Notes under the pieces: model-generated | Told to the model about the DNA's origin: nothing | The model's input: the letters and a program-made list of their open reading frames with translations, nothing else | Database searches by the model: none | Source: UBA10329 sp964500205 | GTDB taxonomy: Bacteria > Bacteroidota > Bacteroidia > UBA10329 | Direction: 5' to 3' | DNA length: 64,000 bases | Assembly (NCBI GenBank): GCA_964500205.1 | Contig: CAZCNS010000007.1 | Span: forward strand, 124,001 to 188,000 | Shown: in pieces, positions 59,878-64,000 of the stretch | How positions within the stretch are numbered: the first letter of the stretch is position 1 | Layout: the number at the start of each line of letters is the position of its first letter | Translations under genes and position numbers: made by a program

Positions 59878-59972
59878 GTTCTGATTTCCCGAAAGCCTGA
59901 ATGGGTCATGGCCGAACAGGACTCGGTATAATTGCCGGAGTAGTGAAATAGAAGCTTAAAATGTGCCGGCTG

Positions 59973-60479
59973 CTACAGCGGCACGGTCACGTTACACTCT
60001 CGCATGAAGGGCCCTGCCTGTCCCATGGCGAAGTAGATGAACAGTTCTGTGGGACGAATGATGCCGTTACCCGACAAGGTGGTCATCTCCCCATCGAAGG
60101 TCACTTCCTGTGCCGGAATATTGAGGCCGCTGGAGATGATAGTGGCCTCCAGTACACCACCCTCTTCCGGCAGGCCGGTCAGGAGTATTGCAGTCACACC
60201 CTCCTCTGCTGCCGATATGGAAACCGTGACGGGAGTTGGGCCGATGTCGTTGCAAACCCGCTCACCGATGCGCGTGCCTGCAAGGCGATTACTTACCAGA
60301 TCACCGCATTGTTCTCCCTCAAATCCGGCCGGGCACACGCACAGACCATCGGCACAGAGCCCGAAGTTCAGACATTCGACCTGATAGCAAGGGTCTCCCG
60401 CCACATTGCAACCCGCAGTGGCAACCAGCAAGGTAAAAGCGATGTTGCGCAGCAGCCCTGCCATGGTCATGCCCTTCAA
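59973..60479 (-). CDS. Putative lipoprotein with an EGF-like module
   Basis: A 168-aa exported protein with an N-terminal signal ending VATAGC, a lipobox-like site. A six-cysteine EGF-type module follows: C-x4-C-x5-C-x4-C-x-C-x8-C (about residues 31-58, including CLNFGLCADGLCVCPAGFEGEQC in shorter parts). The rest is beta-rich with no family I recognise. EGF modules are rare in bacteria but do occur in Bacteroidota surface proteins. It overlaps the start of the downstream-strand universal stress gene by 4 nt, so translation is coupled. Confidence 0.72.
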   Translation of the reverse strand: MKGMTMAGLLRNIAFTLLVATAGCNVAGDPCYQVECLNFGLCADGLCVCPAGFEGEQCGDLVSNRLAGTRIGERVCNDIGPTPVTVSISAAEEGVTAILLTGLPEEGGVLEATIISSGLNIPAQEVTFDGEMTTLSGNGIIRPTELFIYFAMGQAGPFMRECNVTVPL

Positions 60480-61339
60480 TTGAAATGGAACCCTTCTCCT
60501 TCCTCTGCCGAGATACTAAGGACGGGGAGTTTGCAATGATTAACGATCTGCTGCGCGAACGGCCCCACAAGAAAGCCCGTCACGTTGAACTCCTGCTCGG
60601 TCATGATGACCACAAGGTCACCTTTCTTGGACTCAGCGTAGTTCATGGTCATCGTAGCGAGGTTATCGCCTACAAGTGTATTCTCCTCGTGGACAATGCC
60701 TTCACGTTCGAGGTAGTCGGTCACTTGCTTCACCTTGTGAGCGAACTCAGCACGGATGGCAGGGCTGTCCTCCAAGAGGAGGGATGCAAGGTGAAGTTTC
60801 GCTCCGTATTTCTTCGCAAGGGAAGCGGCATAGCGTACCTTCTGACGGGTTTCTGGTGTGCGGTCAAAGGGCACGATGATGTTCTTGAATCCCTCGCTGC
60901 CAGTATGTCCTTGAATTGTGAGTACAGGACAAGTGGCCTGTGTCACTACCCTGAAGGCGTTGCTGCCAGCAAAGAACTCAGCCCAGCCGCTTACACCGTG
61001 CGTGCCCATCACGATCATGTCCGCTCCTGCATCGTTGGCAGCCTCCACGATCTGGTCGTAGATACGGCCTGAGCGTACCTCTTGCGAGACATTGATACCG
61101 AACTCCTGTTCTATCCGATGAGCTTCTTCCTGAAGACGGAGCTTCGCTTTCTCAGTCTGCTCATAGTCAGAGAGCGAGGTGGTGAAAATGCCGCTGTAGG
61201 CACTCTCCTCCGTTACATGGATCAAAGTGATGTCAGCACTGAAGTGCTTGGCAAGTTGAACAGCGTGACCCACAGCTACGTTGGCAGTGTCCGAATAATC
61301 GGTAGGTATGGCAATACGTTTGATATCGAGATTTTTCAT
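60476..61339 (-). CDS. Universal stress protein, tandem domain (1)
   Basis: A 287-aa protein of two UspA domains. The first has the ATP-binding pattern G-2x-G-9x-G-S in MGTHGVSGWAEFFAGSN. The second (about 150-287) ends MTEQEFNVTGFLVGPFAQQIV, where the glycines are lost, so only the first is likely to bind ATP. Tandem USPs act in stress and energy-limitation responses. It is the second gene of a pair: the other USP lies 38 nt upstream. The EGF-module gene follows with a 4-nt overlap. Confidence 0.9.
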   Translation of the reverse strand: MKNLDIKRIAIPTDYSDTANVAVGHAVQLAKHFSADITLIHVTEESAYSGIFTTSLSDYEQTEKAKLRLQEEAHRIEQEFGINVSQEVRSGRIYDQIVEAANDAGADMIVMGTHGVSGWAEFFAGSNAFRVVTQATCPVLTIQGHTGSEGFKNIIVPFDRTPETRQKVRYAASLAKKYGAKLHLASLLLEDSPAIRAEFAHKVKQVTDYLEREGIVHEENTLVGDNLATMTMNYAESKKGDLVVIMTEQEFNVTGFLVGPFAQQIVNHCKLPVLSISAEEGEGFHFN

Positions 61340-61377
61340 GGAGTCAAATACGAGAAGGAGAATGATTTTGAATGTGT

Positions 61378-62265
61378 TCAGTAAGGGGTAAAGGATGTGG
61401 TGTCTTTCTTGGGCGATGGGATGATGCTGAGAACTGGGATGTCCGATTCATTGATCACGCTCTGAGCTGAGGAGCCTATGAAGTAGTCTGTGAAATCCTG
61501 CTCCTGCTGGGTCATAATCATGATCAGGTCGCCTTTGTTCTTGTTGGCGTAGTCGATGATGCTTTCCGAAAGGGAGTTTGATGCCTTTGGGTCGCGGACG
61601 ATCTCGGCCGTGCAGTTGACACCGCTCTTCTCAATGCTCTTCTTCACCATGTCGAGCTGGCGCGTGAGCCGGTTGACAATGAACTCATCGTTCGTCAGCA
61701 GCACCGATACCACACGGATCACCGAGCCAAAGGTCTTGGCGAAGTCTATTGCCTTACCCACCTTCTCCGCGGTCTCCTTGGTAAGGTCAAGCGGGAGTAT
61801 GATGTTCTGGCAGCCTTTGCGGTGATGCTTCCCCTTAATGGTGATCACTGGGACGTGAGACTCACGTACCACCCGCAGCGCATTGGATCCGATGAACTTC
61901 TTCTTCAATGTCTGTGTGCCGTTGGTGCCCATCACGATGAATTGAGCTCCCAACTCATCGGCCTGCTTAACTATCTGCTCGTAGATAGAACCGAGGGCCA
62001 CATGACCGATGATGGCCACTCCATATTCCGCGCTTTTCTCCTCGATGAATGTGTTCAATCGGTCTGAGACCTTGTCTTTCAGTTCCTGACTGTCGTTTTC
62101 CCCGAACAGCTTCATCAGAGAGAAATCCGATTCGATGACACTCAATGCATGCACCTCGCTGTGGAATGCTTTGGATAGGCTCACCGCCTGTTCCAAAGCG
62201 ATTACCGCCTGCTCGGAGAAGTCCAATGGTACGAGTATGATTCCAGCCTTTTCCTGTCCGCTCAT
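61378..62265 (-). CDS. Universal stress protein, tandem domain (2)
   Basis: A 295-aa tandem UspA protein related to its downstream neighbour. The first domain has MGTNGTQTLKKKFIGSN, which fits G-2x-G-9x-G-S. The second ends MTQQEQDFTDYFIGSSAQSVI and keeps only the last glycine-serine. A -7-like TAACTTCG lies on the minus strand at 62292-62285. It begins the USP pair operon and is divergent from the nucleoside phosphorylase gene 38 nt away. Confidence 0.9.
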   Translation of the reverse strand: MSGQEKAGIILVPLDFSEQAVIALEQAVSLSKAFHSEVHALSVIESDFSLMKLFGENDSQELKDKVSDRLNTFIEEKSAEYGVAIIGHVALGSIYEQIVKQADELGAQFIVMGTNGTQTLKKKFIGSNALRVVRESHVPVITIKGKHHRKGCQNIILPLDLTKETAEKVGKAIDFAKTFGSVIRVVSVLLTNDEFIVNRLTRQLDMVKKSIEKSGVNCTAEIVRDPKASNSLSESIIDYANKNKGDLIMIMTQQEQDFTDYFIGSSAQSVINESDIPVLSIIPSPKKDTTSFTPY

Positions 62266-62284
62266 GGTCTTAGTTTTGAGGCAG

Positions 62285-62292
62285 CGAAGTTA
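62285..62292 (-). promoter_or_regulatory. -7 element of the USP pair
   Basis: TAACTTCG on the minus strand, 19 nt before the USP start codon, fits TAnnTTYG. Confidence 0.45.
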
Positions 62293-62303
62293 AACATGAT
62301 GAT

Positions 62304-63182
62304 ATGCTGAATGACATTCCACCATCGGAGCTGGTCCTCAACAGTGATGGTAGTATTTACCACCTCTCAATACGGCCCGAGCATTTGGCCGATACCGTAA
62401 TTCTCGTAGGCGATCAGGGCCGTGTGCCAAAGGTCTCCCGCCATTTCGACACCATCGAGTTCAAAAAGCAGAACCGCGAGTTCGTCACCCATACGGGTTC
62501 GGTGGGCGGCATCCGACTCACGGTAATGAGCACTGGCATCGGCACCGATAACATAGACATCGTGCTCAACGAACTGGATGCCTTGGTCAACATCGATCTC
62601 CGCGCACGAAAGGTCAACGAAGACCGCACCTCGCTGCGGCTCATCAGGCTCGGTACCTGCGGTTCGCTGCAAGAGGACCTGCCCGTGGACAGCTTCGCCC
62701 TTTCCACCCACGGCATCGGCTTCGATGGGCTACTCAATTTCTATCAGGCAGGCCGAGATGTGGAGGACACAGAACTCACCGATGCCTTCATGCTCCATGC
62801 CCAGTGGCTCGCCACCTTGCCACGGCCTTATGTTGTGCCAGCATCCGAGAGCCTACTTTCTTTACTCAAAGAAGGCACCTTTCAAGGCATGACCGCCACA
62901 GCAAATGGATTCTATGGCCCGCAAGGCAGGAAACTGCGTCTCGTACCCGCCATGCCCGACCTCAACGACCGGTTAAACTCCTTCAGCCACGGCCCGCACC
63001 GCATCATTAACTTTGAGATGGAGACCTCCGCGCTGTACGGTCTTGGAAAGGCCATGGGTCATGAGTGTGCCACCTTGTGCGCGGTTATCGCCAACAGGTA
63101 TAAAATGGAGTACAGCAAGAACCACGACCAAACGGTGGAGCGGCTCATCGTTCATTTGCTCGACCGGCTTACTTGCCGTTGA
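62304..63182 (+). CDS. Nucleoside phosphorylase (uridine phosphorylase-like)
   Basis: A 292-aa enzyme of the PNP/UDP family, which cleaves nucleosides with phosphate for salvage. The N-terminal segment LADTVILVGDQGRVPKVSRHF, the phosphate-site LIRLGTCGSLQ and the substrate-binding INFEMETSALYGLG are all present. The specificity (uridine, purine or other) is not clear. It starts at the ATG at 62304, divergent from the USP genes and 69 nt before bshA. Confidence 0.88.
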   Translation: MLNDIPPSELVLNSDGSIYHLSIRPEHLADTVILVGDQGRVPKVSRHFDTIEFKKQNREFVTHTGSVGGIRLTVMSTGIGTDNIDIVLNELDALVNIDLRARKVNEDRTSLRLIRLGTCGSLQEDLPVDSFALSTHGIGFDGLLNFYQAGRDVEDTELTDAFMLHAQWLATLPRPYVVPASESLLSLLKEGTFQGMTATANGFYGPQGRKLRLVPAMPDLNDRLNSFSHGPHRIINFEMETSALYGLGKAMGHECATLCAVIANRYKMEYSKNHDQTVERLIVHLLDRLTCR

Positions 63183-63251
63183 TCGGTTTCTCAATGCTGC
63201 CCATATGGCAGACCGATCAATAGTCATCAATCAAAATTCAACAATTACTGG

Positions 63252-64000
63252 ATGCGCATAGGAATGGTCTGTTATCCCACGTTCGGTGGAAGTGGTGTAG
63301 TGGCAACCGAGTTGGGCCGTGAGCTGGTGCTCAAGGGTCATGAGGTGCACTTTATCACCTACGATCTGCCCGTGCGCTTCGACCGCTTCCTCGCTGGACT
63401 GCACTACCACGAGGTGAGGGTCAGCGACTACCCGTTGTTCGATTATCAGCCCTATGAACTGGTGCTCGCCAGCAAGATCGTGGATGTGGCCCGCCACGAG
63501 AAGCTCGATCTCTTGCACGTTCACTACGCTATTCCCCATGCCTCGGCAGCTTTCATGGCGCGGGAGATCCTTAAGGCTGAGGGCATACATCTGCCGTTCG
63601 TCACCACCCTGCATGGTACTGACATCACACTCGTGGGCCGTGATAGTTCCTTCGAGCCGGTCATCTCCTTCGCCATCGAGCGCAGCGATGCCGTCACGGC
63701 TGTCTCCGAAAGCCTTCGGGCAGATACTTACAGCCACTTCAAGGTCACGAAGAAGATCAGCGTCATCCCCAACTTCATCGACATCGCCCGCTACGAGGGC
63801 TGTAGCACCGATGGTGTGCGTAAGACCTTCGCCCCCGATGGGGATAAACTGTTGCTCCACGTTTCCAATTTCCGCCCGGTGAAGAGGGTAGAGGACGTGG
63901 TGCGCGTATTCTCAAAGGTCCGCGAGAAGATGCCGGCCAAGTTGTTGCTCGTGGGCGATGGGCCCGAGCGGCACCGCATCGAGCATCTTTGCCGCGAGCT
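63252..64000 (+). CDS. bshA: N-acetyl-alpha-D-glucosaminyl L-malate synthase BshA (3' end outside window)
   Basis: First enzyme of bacillithiol synthesis: a GT4 glycosyltransferase joining UDP-GlcNAc and L-malate. The visible 249 codons include the N-terminal GMVCYPTFGGSGVVATELGRELVLKGHEVHFI, HVHYAIPHASAAFMAREI, TTLHGTDITLVG and VSNFRPVKRVEDVVRVF, all close to the family. The ATG is at 63252, and the frame is open to the window edge. Bacillithiol is the low-molecular-weight thiol of many Bacteroidota and Firmicutes. Confidence 0.93.
   Translation, partial: MRIGMVCYPTFGGSGVVATELGRELVLKGHEVHFITYDLPVRFDRFLAGLHYHEVRVSDYPLFDYQPYELVLASKIVDVARHEKLDLLHVHYAIPHASAAFMAREILKAEGIHLPFVTTLHGTDITLVGRDSSFEPVISFAIERSDAVTAVSESLRADTYSHFKVTKKISVIPNFIDIARYEGCSTDGVRKTFAPDGDKLLLHVSNFRPVKRVEDVVRVFSKVREKMPAKLLLVGDGPERHRIEHLCRE

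Overview
The window is a gene-dense chromosomal segment of a member of the Bacteroidota, most likely in or near the order Flavobacteriales. The evidence is the type IX secretion and gliding core (a PorP/SprF-like protein followed by GldK, GldL, GldM and GldN), secreted proteins ending in type A and type B T9SS sorting signals, BshA for bacillithiol, a mitochondrial-type aconitase, and promoters that fit the Bacteroidota -33 TTG / -7 TAnnTTTG pattern. Shine-Dalgarno sequences are mostly absent. By eye the base composition is moderately GC-rich for this group. No species can be named from the sequence alone. No rRNA, IS element, prophage or CRISPR array was seen.

Layout. 1-11 kb: 3' end of an APS/PAPS reductase, aconitase, an orphan DUF433 protein, a CFA-type methyltransferase, two paralogous secreted proteins with different T9SS signals, a YceI lipoprotein and a 2-Cys peroxiredoxin. 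11-21 kb: a NamZ-type lipoprotein, an FtsX-type permease, Der and Era, an initiator tRNA, a TPR protein, a TauD-type dioxygenase, a BASS transporter and a sugar nucleotidyltransferase. 21-28 kb: a DUF3089 esterase-like protein, then a probable light-response block made of a TIGR01777 oxidoreductase, an SRPBCC protein, a CarH-like B12-binding MerR regulator, an ECF sigma factor, Idi, a PTPS-family enzyme and FolE. 28-32 kb: a GAF/PAS histidine kinase, a NarL-type regulator and a second kinase. 32-42 kb: TopA, an arginase-fold protein lacking metal ligands, and the T9SS core. 42-54 kb: a TPR-SpoIIE phosphatase, small secreted proteins, a T9SS-exported phosphatase, a TlpA-like protein, a Fic protein flanked by an inverted repeat, RlmD, an MsbA-like exporter and an orphan response regulator. 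55-64 kb: Skp/OmpH, PlsC, RsmG, a sigma factor, a glycosyltransferase, Tgt, an EGF-module lipoprotein, two universal stress proteins, a nucleoside phosphorylase and the 5' part of bshA.

How the genes fit together. The T9SS core would export and anchor the window's own sorting-signal proteins. The CarH-like regulator lies directly upstream of an ECF sigma factor whose promoter abuts a 9-bp inverted repeat. The overlapping idi-PTPS-folE genes downstream suggest light- or B12-controlled isoprenoid and pterin synthesis. The most unusual non-coding features are arrays of degenerate 7-8 nt tandem repeats in three intergenic intervals, and several genes whose -7 box ends only 4-8 nt before the start codon, which predicts leaderless mRNAs.
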